Of a stretch of 64,000 nucleotides of DNA, positions 24,658 to 32,835 are shown piece by piece. Source of the DNA: Chryseobacterium sp. CH21 (GTDB taxonomy: Bacteria; Bacteroidota; Bacteroidia; Flavobacteriales; Weeksellaceae). The notes beneath the pieces were generated by a model. That model searched no databases and was not told where the DNA came from. It saw only the letters and a program-made list of their open reading frames with translations. Both the position numbers and the translations under genes were made by a program. Where the stretch lies: the NCBI RefSeq assembly GCF_004119445.1, contig NZ_QICI01000019.1, positions 33,857-97,856 on the forward strand, written 5' to 3'. Every line of letters begins with the position of its first letter. Position 1 is the first letter of the stretch.

Positions 24658-25617
24658 TTATTGAATCTGTAAGATACTTGAAATCTGCTCTGCCAGAGAA
24701 AGCCCGATTCTGTCCTGAGCTTCAAGAGTAGAGGCTCCTGTATGAGGAGTAAGCGAAATTTTAGGGTGATTAAGAATTGCCTTAGAAGGTGTTGGCTCAT
24801 TAATGAAAACATCTAATCCTGCAAATCTTACTTTACCTGAATCCAAAGCCTCAATCAAAGCGGTTTCATCGATAACTCCTCCTCTGGAACAGTTGACAAC
24901 AGCCACTCCTTCCTTCATCATTTCAAACTCATTCTGGCCAATCATATACCCATCTTTCTGAGCCGGAACGTGTAAAGTAATAAAGTCTGAATGTTTCAGC
25001 ACTTCCTGTAACGGTTCGGTTTCGATATCAACATTGATAAACTGATTGTTGTAAAATTTCACTTTAATGCTTGCTTTTCCTACATTATTATCAGCAGCTA
25101 CCACTCTCATTCCAAGACCTAATGCAATTCTTGCTACTTCCTGCCCGATTCTTCCCATACCTACGATACCAATGGTCTTTCCTCTCAGTTCAATACCGGC
25201 AGCATATGCTTTTTTAAGGCTTCCAAATTCAGTATCTCCTACCAAAGGCATTTTTCTGTTGGAATCCTGAAGAAATCTTGCTCCGGAAAATAAGTGAGCG
25301 AAAACAAGTTCTGCTACAGATTCTGAAGAAGCTGAAGGGGTATTGATCACATGAATTCCTTTTTCTCTCGCATAATCTACATCAATATTATCCATACCTA
25401 CTCCACCTCTACCAATAATGTCGATGGACGGGCATCCGTCAATAATATCTTTTCTTACCTGTGTAGCACTTCTTACCAACAGGGTTCGAATCTTATGTTC
25501 ATTAATATAATCTACCAAAAACTCCTGTGGAACTTTTGTAGTAATCACTTCAAAGCCTTTTTCTGTCAATGCATCTATTCCAGATTGATCCAGGCCGTCG
25601 TTTGCTAAAACTTTCAT
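24658..25617 (-). CDS. D-3-phosphoglycerate dehydrogenase-like 2-hydroxyacid dehydrogenase
   Basis: This 319-residue NAD-dependent D-2-hydroxyacid dehydrogenase most likely performs the first step of serine synthesis (SerA type). The Rossmann motif is GIVGMGRIGQEVARIALGLG (about 150-170). Catalytic residues are visible: Arg in NCSRGGVIDE, Glu in FINEPTP and His in TPHTGAST. There is no C-terminal ACT or ASB regulatory domain, which is common in Bacteroidota SerA. Without serB or serC nearby, the substrate assignment rests on similarity. The HAD phosphatase-like gene is 87 bp upstream on the same strand. Confidence 0.88.
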   Translation of the reverse strand: MKVLANDGLDQSGIDALTEKGFEVITTKVPQEFLVDYINEHKIRTLLVRSATQVRKDIIDGCPSIDIIGRGGVGMDNIDVDYAREKGIHVINTPSASSESVAELVFAHLFSGARFLQDSNRKMPLVGDTEFGSLKKAYAAGIELRGKTIGIVGMGRIGQEVARIALGLGMRVVAADNNVGKASIKVKFYNNQFINVDIETEPLQEVLKHSDFITLHVPAQKDGYMIGQNEFEMMKEGVAVVNCSRGGVIDETALIEALDSGKVRFAGLDVFINEPTPSKAILNHPKISLTPHTGASTLEAQDRIGLSLAEQISSILQIQ

Positions 25618-25703
25618 AAAATATCAAGTATATTAAAAAATGAAAGATTTAAAAATTAAAGGAACATGTTCACATTTAATTTTTAAATCTTTGAATTATA
25701 TTT

Positions 25704-26114
25704 TTATTCTCCGTCTTCTTTGAATACTTCAATGGTTACTTGTTTTTCAACCAAATCCGTAAATCTGCCTTTATATCTTGTAGCTCTTACCAGGTGGTTG
25801 TCTATCCAGTGATAATTTCCTCCTCTTGGTTTTCCGCAAAGCACGCTGTGGTATTTGAAACCATGCTTATCCAGCCAGTCGATCGTAATTTGTTTTAGAT
25901 TTTCGGTTCTTGAAGTAAAAAAGCAGATCTGGTGCCCTTCATCATACCATTTGTTAATAGTTTCCAGTGCATCAGGATAGGGTTCGCAGGTAACCATCCT
26001 TTCCGGTTCTTCGTTGGGAACGTCATCAGTAATGGTTCCGTCGATATCTATTAAGTAATTTTTTATTCCATCCTTTAGAATAGGACTAATGTGTTCAATG
26101 TATTCTAATTCCAT
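25704..26114 (-). CDS. HAD-superfamily phosphatase
   Basis: This 136-residue haloacid dehalogenase-like hydrolase has the nucleophile motif NYLIDIDGTITDD (about 19-31) and motif II CFFTSRTENLKQI. A conserved GNYHWIDNHLVRATRYKG block sits where motif III/IV is expected. It is compact and has no cap domain, resembling the small Flavobacterial proteins often labelled phosphoheptose isomerase; that label has no support in the sequence. The substrate is unknown. A minus-strand -7 box (TAACTTTG, 26132-26139) lies 17 bp upstream. Confidence 0.75.
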   Translation of the reverse strand: MELEYIEHISPILKDGIKNYLIDIDGTITDDVPNEEPERMVTCEPYPDALETINKWYDEGHQICFFTSRTENLKQITIDWLDKHGFKYHSVLCGKPRGGNYHWIDNHLVRATRYKGRFTDLVEKQVTIEVFKEDGE

Positions 26115-26131
26115 TACTAAATATTAAAAAA

Positions 26132-26139
26132 CAAAGTTA
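26132..26139 (-). promoter_or_regulatory. -7 element of HAD gene
   Basis: On the minus strand TAACTTTG matches TAnnTTTG. Transcription would start near 26126, leaving a leader of about 12 nt. Confidence 0.5.
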
Positions 26140-26429
26140 GCGTTTTTACAAGTATCAGACCTATGAATCTTCATTAATGTTAATATTTTACTACAAAAAC
26201 TATTATTTAAAGAATAATATTAATATTTTATTAATCATTTTGATACAAATGGTTAAAATTTTTCATCCAGCCTTTTATCTTTAAACAAATAAATCTAACA
26301 ATATAAAGAAAGTCAGCTAACGAATTTGTAAATTTACTTCGAAGCCTTCACTACTTCCTTCTCCTCATTAACGGTATTATAAAAAGCATGATGTTTATCT
26401 AAAAATTTCCAAAATACATTTATTACTCT
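26140..26429. other. Intergenic region between divergent HAD and idi genes
   Basis: This is mostly A/T-rich non-coding sequence. On the minus strand 26334-26419 has codon-like order and could encode a ~28-residue peptide (ending HHAFYNTVNEEKEVVKASK) if one T is added to a T4 run near its start. Given the other homopolymer losses in this window this is possible but weak. Confidence 0.3.
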
Positions 26430-26437
26430 TACATTTG
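26430..26437 (+). promoter_or_regulatory. -7 element of idi operon (possibly leaderless)
   Basis: TACATTTG matches TAnnTTTG exactly. The idi ATG begins only 6 bp later, so the transcript probably starts at or very near the start codon. Confidence 0.5.
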
Positions 26438-26442
26438 TAGGA

Positions 26443-26952
26443 ATGGAAGAATTTGTCGTTTTAGTAAATCCTGAAGATGAAGTTTTAGGGCTGATGGAGA
26501 AACAGCAGGCTCACATCAATGGCTTGTTGCACCGTGCTTTTTCTGTATTTCTGTTCAACAGTAAAGGAGAAATGCTTCTTCAGAAAAGGGCATCAGGAAA
26601 ATATCATTCTCCCAATCAATGGACCAATGCAGTATGCTCACACCCGAGAGAAGGGGAAACTTATAAAGAAGGAGCAGTACGCAGACTGAAGGAAGAATTG
26701 GGGATAGAGGCAGAACTTTCAGAAAAATTCAATTTTATTTACAAAGCAGATGTGGGTGGTGGTCTTTGGGAACACGAGCTGGATCATGTATTTGTAGGAA
26801 ATCACGAAGCAGATTTCAATCTGAATAAAGATGAAGTGGAAGAAGTAAGATTTATTACTCCGGAAGATCTGGATAAAGAAATTGCTGAGACTCCTGAAAA
26901 TTTTACAGAATGGTTCAAAATCATTCTGGAAGAATATAAACACCATTTCTAA
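26443..26952 (+). CDS. idi: Isopentenyl-diphosphate delta-isomerase, type I
   Basis: This 169-residue Nudix-fold enzyme interconverts IPP and DMAPP for isoprenoid, menaquinone and carotenoid synthesis. The active-site Cys is in WTNAVCSHPREGE (about residue 65). The Nudix-like GAVRRLKEELGIEAEL and the Glu-containing LWEHELDHVFVG follow. The N-terminus MEEFVVLVNPEDEVLGLMEK aligns with E. coli Idi, supporting this start despite the very close promoter. The next gene overlaps by 1 bp (TAATG), so the two are translationally coupled. Confidence 0.95.
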   Translation: MEEFVVLVNPEDEVLGLMEKQQAHINGLLHRAFSVFLFNSKGEMLLQKRASGKYHSPNQWTNAVCSHPREGETYKEGAVRRLKEELGIEAELSEKFNFIYKADVGGGLWEHELDHVFVGNHEADFNLNKDEVEEVRFITPEDLDKEIAETPENFTEWFKIILEEYKHHF

Positions 26953-27425
26953 TGATAAAAAAAATCTTATTTTCCGTAGCCGTTTTCACGGGAAGTTTAT
27001 TTTTCGCGCAGAAAGCAAAAGTATATGAAAGCCCCAACTATTCTATTAATGTGCCTGAAGGGTGGAAGTCTACTAATGACAGTGAGATTGTGAATATTTT
27101 TCCAACAAGTGAAATTGGAGCGATCACGATTTCCGAGTACCACGGACTGGAACTTCCGAAAGAGCAAATGAAAAAATTTGTTCTGGATCTTAATAAATCT
27201 ACCGATCCGGAAAATAAAGTAAAAGAAAGCAGAAGCAAAAAAGGATATACAGAATATTTCTACGAATATTTTGATGAAAAAGGAAAGCTGTATTGGATTA
27301 CCAAAGCTTTCCAAAAAGATAAAGATCTGTATCTGATTACGATCAACTGCGGTCAGAAATTCTGGAACGGAAATTATATGACTCAATTCAATGAGGCTTT
27401 TAACAGTTTTAAAATAAAGAAATAA
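26952..27425 (+). CDS. Secreted protein with PsbP/DUF1795-like pattern
   Basis: This 157-residue exported protein has signal peptide MIKKILFSVAVFTGSLFFAQ. The mature part starts YESPNYSINVPEGWKSTNDS, a pattern of PsbP-like/DUF1795 proteins (a strand followed by P-x-GW). It ends in NGNYMTQFNEAFNSFKIKK, the helical close of that fold. No catalytic residues are expected. It is coupled to idi by a 1-bp overlap and followed by gcvT 16 bp on. Its role there is unknown. Confidence 0.75.
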   Translation: MIKKILFSVAVFTGSLFFAQKAKVYESPNYSINVPEGWKSTNDSEIVNIFPTSEIGAITISEYHGLELPKEQMKKFVLDLNKSTDPENKVKESRSKKGYTEYFYEYFDEKGKLYWITKAFQKDKDLYLITINCGQKFWNGNYMTQFNEAFNSFKIKK

Positions 27426-27441
27426 GAAATAAAAATTAAAT

Positions 27442-28518
27442 ATGAAGAAAACAGCCTTGTACGACAAACATGTTTCTTTGGGAGCGAAGATCGTACCTTT
27501 CGCAGGTTTTGAAATGCCTGTTCAATATTCAGGGGTTACAGAAGAACATTTTGCCGTAAGAGAAAAAGCAGGATTATTTGATGTTTCCCACATGGGACAG
27601 TTTTTCATCGAAGGACCAGGTTCAAAAGATCTTTTACAGTTTGTAACTACGAATAATGTAGATGCGCTTGAAAACGGAAAAGCTCAGTATTCTTGTCTTC
27701 CTAACGAAAACGGAGGAATTGTAGATGACCTTATCGTTTACAAAATGGAAGATGACAAATATTTTGTAGTAGTAAACGCTTCTAACATCGACAAAGACTG
27801 GAATCATATTTCAAAATACAATACTTTCGGGGCTAAAATGACCAATGCTTCTGATGAAATGTCTTTATTGGCAGTTCAGGGACCAAAAGCTACTGAAATT
27901 CTTCAAAAACTTACGGAAGTAAACCTTTCAGAAATTCCTTACTACCATTTCACTGTAGGAAGTGCTGCAGGAGAAAATAATGTGATCATTTCAAACACAG
28001 GATATACAGGAAGCGGAGGTTTTGAAATCTATTTCAACAACGGAAGTGCTGAAAAACTTTGGGATGCCGTAATGGAAGCTGGTAAAGAAGAAGGAATTAT
28101 TCCTTGCGGATTGGCTGCCAGAGATACTTTGAGATTAGAAAAAGGATTCTGCCTTTACGGAAATGATATCGATGATACTACTTCTCCTATTGAAGCTGGT
28201 TTAGGATGGATTACTAAATTTGATAAAGACTTCGTTTCTAAAGATGTTTTCGCAAAACAGAAAGAAGAAGGAGTTGGAAGAAAATTAGTTGGTTTCGAAT
28301 TGACAGACAAAGGAGTTCCAAGACACGATTATCCTGTAGTAGATGCTGAAGGAAATGTGATTGGAAAAGTAACTTCCGGAACACAGTCTCCAATGAAGAA
28401 AGTAGGTTTAGGTCTTGCGTATGTAGACAAACCTCACTTCAAATTAGGGTCTGAAATCTTTATTCAGGTAAGAAACAAGAACATTCCTGCAAAAGTGGTA
28501 AAAGCTCCTTTTGTATAA
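27442..28518 (+). CDS. gcvT: Aminomethyltransferase (glycine cleavage T protein)
   Basis: This 358-residue folate-dependent enzyme of the glycine cleavage system releases ammonia and forms methylene-THF from the H-protein intermediate. Landmarks: [48 protein letters not shown] and [14 protein letters not shown], with the catalytic Asp in [12 protein letters not shown]. The C-terminal barrel has [18 protein letters not shown] and [20 protein letters not shown]. The length is typical. It is third in the idi-secreted-gcvT run. No gcvH or gcvP is nearby. A strong terminator follows. Confidence 0.96.
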   Translation: MKKTALYDKHVSLGAKIVPFAGFEMPVQYSGVTEEHFAVREKAGLFDVSHMGQFFIEGPGSKDLLQFVTTNNVDALENGKAQYSCLPNENGGIVDDLIVYKMEDDKYFVVVNASNIDKDWNHISKYNTFGAKMTNASDEMSLLAVQGPKATEILQKLTEVNLSEIPYYHFTVGSAAGENNVIISNTGYTGSGGFEIYFNNGSAEKLWDAVMEAGKEEGIIPCGLAARDTLRLEKGFCLYGNDIDDTTSPIEAGLGWITKFDKDFVSKDVFAKQKEEGVGRKLVGFELTDKGVPRHDYPVVDAEGNVIGKVTSGTQSPMKKVGLGLAYVDKPHFKLGSEIFIQVRNKNIPAKVVKAPFV

Positions 28519-28540
28519 TTGTAAAAAATAGCAAAAAGAG

Positions 28541-28575
28541 AAGAGGCTGTGAACAACTCACAGCCTCTTTTTTGT
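28541..28575. terminator. Terminator between gcvT and bacteriocin-like gene
   Basis: An AAGAGGCTGTGA/TCACAGCCTCTT stem with a 5-nt loop is followed by T6. It lies between convergent genes. Confidence 0.9.
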
Positions 28576-28764
28576 TTAAAGACAGATACAGCATATTTTT
28601 CTGTCGGGAGAGCAAACATCACCTACTCCGGGTGTATTGGAAATCACTCCGCCTGCACCCCCACATAATCTATTACAGTTAACCGGAAGAATATTACCTC
28701 CTCCATTAATTTCCTTTAAGGCTGATCTGTTAAGATTCTTTGTTTTTGAAAAGTTTGTTTTCAT
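28576..28764 (-). CDS. Bacteriocin-like peptide with double-glycine-type leader
   Basis: This 62-residue peptide starts at the ATG at 28764 (MKTNFSKTKNLNRSALKEIN), not at the upstream in-frame ATG at 28797. The leader ends LKEINGGG, resembling the double-glycine leaders cut by peptidase-containing ABC exporters. The mature ~39 residues are glycine-rich and carry six Cys (NCNRLCGGAGG ... DVCSPDRKICCICL). Many Chryseobacterium genomes encode families of such bacteriocin-like peptides. No maturation or export gene is adjacent, so function is open. Confidence 0.7.
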   Translation of the reverse strand: MKTNFSKTKNLNRSALKEINGGGNILPVNCNRLCGGAGGVISNTPGVGDVCSPDRKICCICL

Positions 28765-28856
28765 GATGTAATTTTTGGTGATCATAAATATAGTCATAAA
28801 TCACAACAAAACACTAAAAATCAACAACTTAAAATACACTCCAAAATAAAAATAAT

Positions 28857-28884
28857 CGGCTTAACAATAGAAATCATTAAGCCG
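28857..28884 (-). terminator. Terminator of arsC-like gene
   Basis: CGGCTTAA/TTAAGCCG stem with a 12-nt loop, about 27 bp past the arsC-like stop on the minus strand. Confidence 0.6.
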
Positions 28885-28910
28885 GATAAATTAACTCGTT
28901 AAAGTTTTAT

Positions 28911-29267
28911 TTATTCATGTACACCAAAGAACTTATGCAATTCTTCAACGTTCTTCTTATCATTTCCTACAAAAATCTCTTTATCCGTAATAAAAACAGG
29001 CCTTTTCAGGAAAGTATAATGATCCAGCAGCAATTCTTTAAAATCTTTTTCGGTTAAAGACTTCACATCCAGCCCTCTCAGTTTGATCTGAGTAGATTTT
29101 TTACTGAACAATGCTTCGTATGATTTTGTTTTTTTATACATTTCCGCCAATTCTTCTTTCGTAATCGGCTCTTTTTTAATTTCGCGAAGTTCCCAGTCTG
29201 TAAGGTCAAATTGGGCTAAAATTTTTCTGCAGGTATCACAGGTGTTGAGATAAAATACTTTCTTCAT
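28911..29267 (-). CDS. ArsC/Spx-family thioredoxin-fold reductase
   Basis: This 118-residue protein of the ArsC/Spx family has the redox motif FYLNTCDTCRKILAQF near the N-terminus, a CxxC arrangement that is more Spx-like than the CxxxxxR of classical ArsC. The family end FLKRPVFITDKEIFVGN contains the conserved RPV. It may act as an arsenate reductase or a thiol oxidoreductase. No ars genes are nearby, so arsenate reduction is not supported by context. It is monocistronic. Confidence 0.82.
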   Translation of the reverse strand: MKKVFYLNTCDTCRKILAQFDLTDWELREIKKEPITKEELAEMYKKTKSYEALFSKKSTQIKLRGLDVKSLTEKDFKELLLDHYTFLKRPVFITDKEIFVGNDKKNVEELHKFFGVHE

Positions 29268-29388
29268 TACTGTTTCTAAATCTGTTATGGGTTAAAATTC
29301 TCTTTCATTGAAAGTTTCGTCTTTCAAAAGTAGGATTTAATCTAAAACTTTGGAAATTATTAAATAACTTTATTCAAATTTTATAAAG

Positions 29389-29856
29389 ATGCAGAACAAG
29401 CCTATTACTTTTCAGTTTATTTCGGAGCCTTCAGATGTTAATTACGGAGGAAATGTACATGGAGGAAGTGTTATGAAATGGATTGACCAGGCCGGTTATG
29501 CATGTGCGACAACCTGGAGTGGTAATTATTCCGTCACGGTGTATGTGGGTGGAATCCGTTTTTACGATCCAATTAAAATCGGTGAAGTGGTAAAAGTAGA
29601 TGCACAGGTGATCTATACCGGAACATCCAGCATGCATATTGCCATCAATGTCTTTTCCCGAAACCTGAAACAGCCGAATTTTGAGAAAAAAACCCACTGT
29701 ATTATTGTTTTTGTGGCGGTAGACGAAAATGGAAAAAAACTTCCTGTACCGAAATGGATCCCGGAAACAGAGGAGGAAAAGCAGCAGGAAATTTACGCTA
29801 AACGCCTGATGGAGCTGAGAACGCAGATTGAGGATGAGATGAAACCGTTTTTGTAA
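29389..29856 (+). CDS. Hotdog-fold acyl-CoA thioesterase
   Basis: This 155-residue acyl-CoA hydrolase is of the YciA/BACH type. The motif VNYGGNVHGGSVMKWIDQAG includes the catalytic-region Asn and the D of WID. The HotDog helix is followed by SVTVYVGGIRFYDPIKIGE and a conserved CIIVFVAVDENGKKLPVPKW. The C-terminal helix (EEEKQQEIYAKRLMELRTQI) extends the fold. It probably acts on medium or long acyl-CoAs in the cytosol. A hairpin-rich repeat begins directly after the stop codon. Confidence 0.92.
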   Translation: MQNKPITFQFISEPSDVNYGGNVHGGSVMKWIDQAGYACATTWSGNYSVTVYVGGIRFYDPIKIGEVVKVDAQVIYTGTSSMHIAINVFSRNLKQPNFEKKTHCIIVFVAVDENGKKLPVPKWIPETEEEKQQEIYAKRLMELRTQIEDEMKPFL

Positions 29857-30058
29857 GGGATGCGAGATTCGGGTTGCTAGGTGCTAGTTGCTAGTTATTT
29901 TAGTTATTGGTTACTAGTAACCTTAATCTCTAAACCTTGAACTTTAAACTCTCAACTCCTCCCACTCTCAAACTCAAAACCAGGAAATCCTAAATTAACA
30001 TAACCAGCAACTAAAATAACCTGAACCCGCAACAAAAAACAACCAGCAACCAATAGTT
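29857..30058. repeat. Post-stop hairpin-rich repeat, copy B
   Basis: It starts at the thioesterase stop with GGGATGCGAGATTCGGGTTG. It contains AACCTTGAACTTTAAACTCTCAA-type and CTCCCACTCTCAAACTCAAA blocks shared with copy C, then AACCCGCAACAAAAAACAAC near its end. It is non-coding with many inverted segments (e.g. GGTTGCTAGG vs AACCAGCAAC). Confidence 0.65.
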
Positions 30059-30063
30059 TATTT

Positions 30064-30093
30064 TTGAAAAACAAATTCTTCTTTCTATATTTG
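30064..30093 (+). promoter_or_regulatory. Promoter of fluoride-responsive CLC-F gene
   Basis: TTG (30064-30066), 19 bp, TATATTTG (30086-30093) is a full Bacteroidota promoter. Transcription would start near 30099, directly before the riboswitch. Confidence 0.7.
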
Positions 30094-30101
30094 CAGTATC
30101 A

Positions 30102-30188
30102 AAAGGAAATGGTGTTCTTCCTTACCCAACCGCTTTTCAAAAGCTGATGACGCCTGATTAAAAGATTATTAACAAATAACTAATCAGG
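30102..30188 (+). promoter_or_regulatory. Fluoride riboswitch (crcB motif) with start-proximal hairpin
   Basis: The aptamer (about 30102-30158) shows the conserved crcB blocks in order: GGAAATGGTGTTCTTCC, then AACCGC, a TTTTCAAAAGC hairpin and TGATGACGCCT. The 3' part overlaps CCTGATTA (30153-30160), which can pair with TAATCAGG (30181-30188), 6 bp before the ATG. A plausible reading is that fluoride-bound aptamer holds the first strand and frees the ribosome site, while without fluoride the hairpin blocks translation. The gene behind it is a CLC-type fluoride exporter, as often found with this class. Confidence 0.85.
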
Positions 30189-30194
30189 ATTATC

Positions 30195-31501
30195 ATGTCA
30201 AAAAGTCAAAGAACACTAGGTAAAAAAGCAGTTTTTCATATTCATTTTTCTTCAGAAAATTTCCGGCTCTACCTTATATTTTAAAATGGTTGTGTATCAG
30301 TATTATTATTGGAGCTTTGGTAGGAACGGCTTCTGCTGGATTTCTTCAATCTTTAGAATGGGCAACGAACTTCAGAGAAAATCATCTCTGGCTGATTGCA
30401 TTGCTGCCGGTGGCTGGATTCCTGATAGGAATTCTTTATTATTATTTTGGAAAAGATGTGGAAGCAGGAAATAACCTGTTGATTGATACGATTCATGAAC
30501 CCAAGGGAATTATTCCGTTTAAGATGGCTCCTTTTGTATATCTGGGAACAATTGTCACTCATTTTTTCGGAGGTTCAGCAGGTCGTGAAGGAACAGCACT
30601 TCAAATGGCAGGAGCTATCGCCGATCAGCTAACGAAACCTTTTAAACTCGACAGAAATGACAGAAAAATATTGATTATTTCAGCAATTGCTGCGGGATTT
30701 GGTTCTGTTTTCGGAACTCCACTGGCCGGAGCTGTTTTTGGTCTTGAGGTTTTTCTGATGGGAAGAATCCGTTATAATGCCATCTTTCCCGCGTTTGCTT
30801 CTGCTGTTCTGGCAGACTGGGCTACCAATCTCTGGAATGTAAAACATACCCATTATCATATTGATTTCATTCCAAAACTTGAATTTCTCCCCATTCTATA
30901 CAGTATTCTGGCAGGTATTGCCTTTGGAATCTGTGCAGCTGCTTTCAGCAAGATTATCCATTGGATGGGTTCTCTTTTTAAATCAAAAATCAAATATCCT
31001 CCACTCCGTCCTGTTGTAGGAGGAATTATTGTTGCGTTGGCAGTTTTTGCGATGGGAACAACCCGATACATCGGATTGGGTGTGTCCGTGATTCTAGAAT
31101 CTTTTGATAAACAGCTTCCCCTGTATGATTTTGTTTTAAAAATGATTTTTACGATTGTTACGCTTTCAGCAGGATTCAAAGGTGGGGAGGTTACTCCTTT
31201 GTTCTTTATCGGGGCTACTTTAGGGAGTGCTTTGTCGCTTTTTATTCCATTACCTTTTGGATTATTGGCTGGAATGGGATTTGTAGCCGTATTTGCCGGA
31301 GCAACCAATACTCCTTTAGCCTGTATGCTGATGGGAATTGAATTATTCGGAGCAGAATGTGGTGTATATGTGGCTATTGCGTGCGTTGTATCTTATCTTC
31401 TTTCCGGCCACAACAGTATTTATACAAAACAGAAAATCGGAGAAGCGAAAAACAGAAGATTTGAGAGCCAGCAGGACAGATCTATTTCGGATTTTTTATA
31501 G
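30195..31501 (+). CDS. CLC-F-type fluoride exporter, apparent frameshift near N-terminus
   Basis: This polytopic CLC-superfamily transporter (about 434 residues when repaired) has the motif GGSAGREGTALQMAG. The GREGT form (instead of GREGP) is typical of CLC-F fluoride/proton antiporters. Further landmarks are GSVFGTPLAGAVFGLEVFLM and FKGGEVTPLFFIGATLGSAL. The ATG at 30195 (MSKSQRTLGKKAVFHIHF) leaves frame. One extra T in the T5 run at 30245-30249 gives HFFFRKFPALPYILKWLC and the main frame. The start at about 30290 used without repair would cut the first helix. The fluoride riboswitch upstream strongly supports fluoride as substrate. Confidence 0.88.
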
Positions 31502-31735
31502 GGGATACGAGATTCGGGGTTCGGGTTGCAGGTTACGAGTTATCTTCGTTGCGGGTTACGAGTTGCAAGTTATATGCCCACAACATTAAACTCTGAACCT
31601 TAAACTTTAAACTCTCAAACCCTCCCACTCTCAAACTCAAAACCTCAAAACCTGCAACTCGCAACTCGTATCCCATCATCCTCAAATTCTAAAACTCTCC
31701 CACACTCAAACTCACCAACTCCCTTTCACCATTTC
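31502..31735. repeat. Post-stop hairpin-rich repeat, copy C
   Basis: It begins at the CLC-F stop codon. GGGATACGAGATTCGG and GTTGCAGGTTACGAGTT at the start pair with AACCTGCAACTCGCAACTCG and TATCCC about 150 bp later, giving a long imperfect hairpin. The loop carries CCTCCCACTCTCAAACTC, which recurs in copies B and D. Confidence 0.7.
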
Positions 31736-31760
31736 CAACTATAATTCGTAATTTTACCCC

Positions 31761-32636
31761 ATGTTCGATTACAGATTAAAAGTTTTCCATACGGTAGCTA
31801 CCCGATTAAGCTTCACTAAAGCTTCAGAAGAGCTTCACATTTCCCAGCCTGCTGTCACCAAACACATTAAAGAAATTGAAACACAGATAGGTGCCAAATT
31901 ATTTGACCGTAAAGGAACTTCTATCCAATTGACCCAAAGTGGAAAGATTCTTTTTGAACATGCTGAGAAGATCAGAAATATCTACCGTGATATGGAATTT
32001 GAGATTAACCAGATCAGTCAGCAGCATAAAGGAAAACTGATTATCGGGGCAAGTACCACTGTTGCACAGTATATTTTACCGGAAATTTTGGCCAAATTCA
32101 ATTCTTATTATAAAGACATTAAGATTGAGCTTCTTACAGGAAATACAGAAACCATCTCAACTCTTTTAAAAGAAGAAAAAATTGATCTGGGGATCATTGA
32201 AGGAGAATCGCAGTCTTCCTATTTTGAATATAAAACGTTTAAGCCGGATGAAATTGTTCTGACTGCAAAATCAGATCACCCGCTGGCTCATAAAACATTA
32301 AATTTGAAAGATCTTTATCAACTGGATTTGATCTTCAGAGAGCAAGGCTCAGGAACATTGGAATTTATCCAAAACAGGCTTAAAGAAAAGGAAATTAATA
32401 TCCATGAACTGAATACGGTCATGCAGCTGGGAAGCAGTGAAAGTATTAAAAATTACCTTCTCCACTCAGAATGTATGGCATTTCTTTCTATCAGTACCAT
32501 CCTGAATGAGCTTAAAAATAATGTATTGACCGTTATTGATGTTAAAAATTTCAGTATTGAAAGAGATTTTCATTTTATTCTGCCTAAAGGGGAACAATCT
32601 GAACTGATAAAACTCTTCTTAAGATTTGCTGAATGA
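31761..32636 (+). CDS. LysR-family regulator
   Basis: This 291-residue LysR-type regulator has an N-terminal winged helix (FDYRLKVFHTVATRLSFTKA, SEELHISQPAVTKHIKEIET). The effector domain has GKLIIGASTTVAQYILPEIL, a CysB/CbbR-like opening. It precedes the yeiH gene on the same strand, the usual LysR-YeiH pairing, so it probably controls that putative exporter. A heptanucleotide tandem repeat starts 4 bp after its stop codon, between the two genes. Confidence 0.9.
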   Translation: MFDYRLKVFHTVATRLSFTKASEELHISQPAVTKHIKEIETQIGAKLFDRKGTSIQLTQSGKILFEHAEKIRNIYRDMEFEINQISQQHKGKLIIGASTTVAQYILPEILAKFNSYYKDIKIELLTGNTETISTLLKEEKIDLGIIEGESQSSYFEYKTFKPDEIVLTAKSDHPLAHKTLNLKDLYQLDLIFREQGSGTLEFIQNRLKEKEINIHELNTVMQLGSSESIKNYLLHSECMAFLSISTILNELKNNVLTVIDVKNFSIERDFHFILPKGEQSELIKLFLRFAE

Positions 32637-32640
32637 CAAC

Positions 32641-32740
32641 CAATAAGCAATAAGCAATAAGCAATAAGCAATAAGCAATAAGCAATAAGCAATAAGCAAT
32701 AAGCAATAAGCAATAAGCAATAAGCAATAAGCAATAAGCA
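32641..32740. repeat. Heptanucleotide tandem repeat (CAATAAG)14
   Basis: Fourteen perfect copies of CAATAAG (32641-32738) plus two bases. They sit between the LysR stop (32636) and the yeiH start (32836). The repeat length is not a multiple of the helical turn, so copy-number change would alter promoter spacing for yeiH. Read as protein it gives only LLIAYC-type repeats and is not coding. Confidence 0.95.
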
Positions 32741-32835
32741 AAGATATAACTTTTGGTTATTCGATATAACAAAATACAATTTACTTTGTAATAGTATTTT
32801 CCGGAATTTTGATGCAGATTTTAAAAGTTCGCATT

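Noticed and set aside
25470..25500. GGTTCGAATC T-loop-like string suggesting a tRNA
   Set aside because: It lies inside the serA-like gene; no acceptor, D-arm or anticodon stem surrounds it.
25704..26114. Phosphoheptose isomerase label for the HAD gene
   Set aside because: The protein has HAD catalytic motifs (DIDGT) and no SIS isomerase domain.
27442..28518. Glycine riboswitch before gcvT
   Set aside because: Only 16 bp separate gcvT from the upstream gene; there is no room for an aptamer.
30290..31501. Voltage-gated chloride channel function for the CLC gene
   Set aside because: The fluoride aptamer in its leader and the GREGT motif point to fluoride export.
32641..32740. Heptamer array as a CRISPR array
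   Set aside because: Units are 7 bp and directly adjacent with no spacers; no cas genes are present.
32570..32779. Two overlapping ORFs with LLIAYC repeats on the minus strand
   Set aside because: They are only the translation of the CAATAAG tandem array and have no start signals or family.
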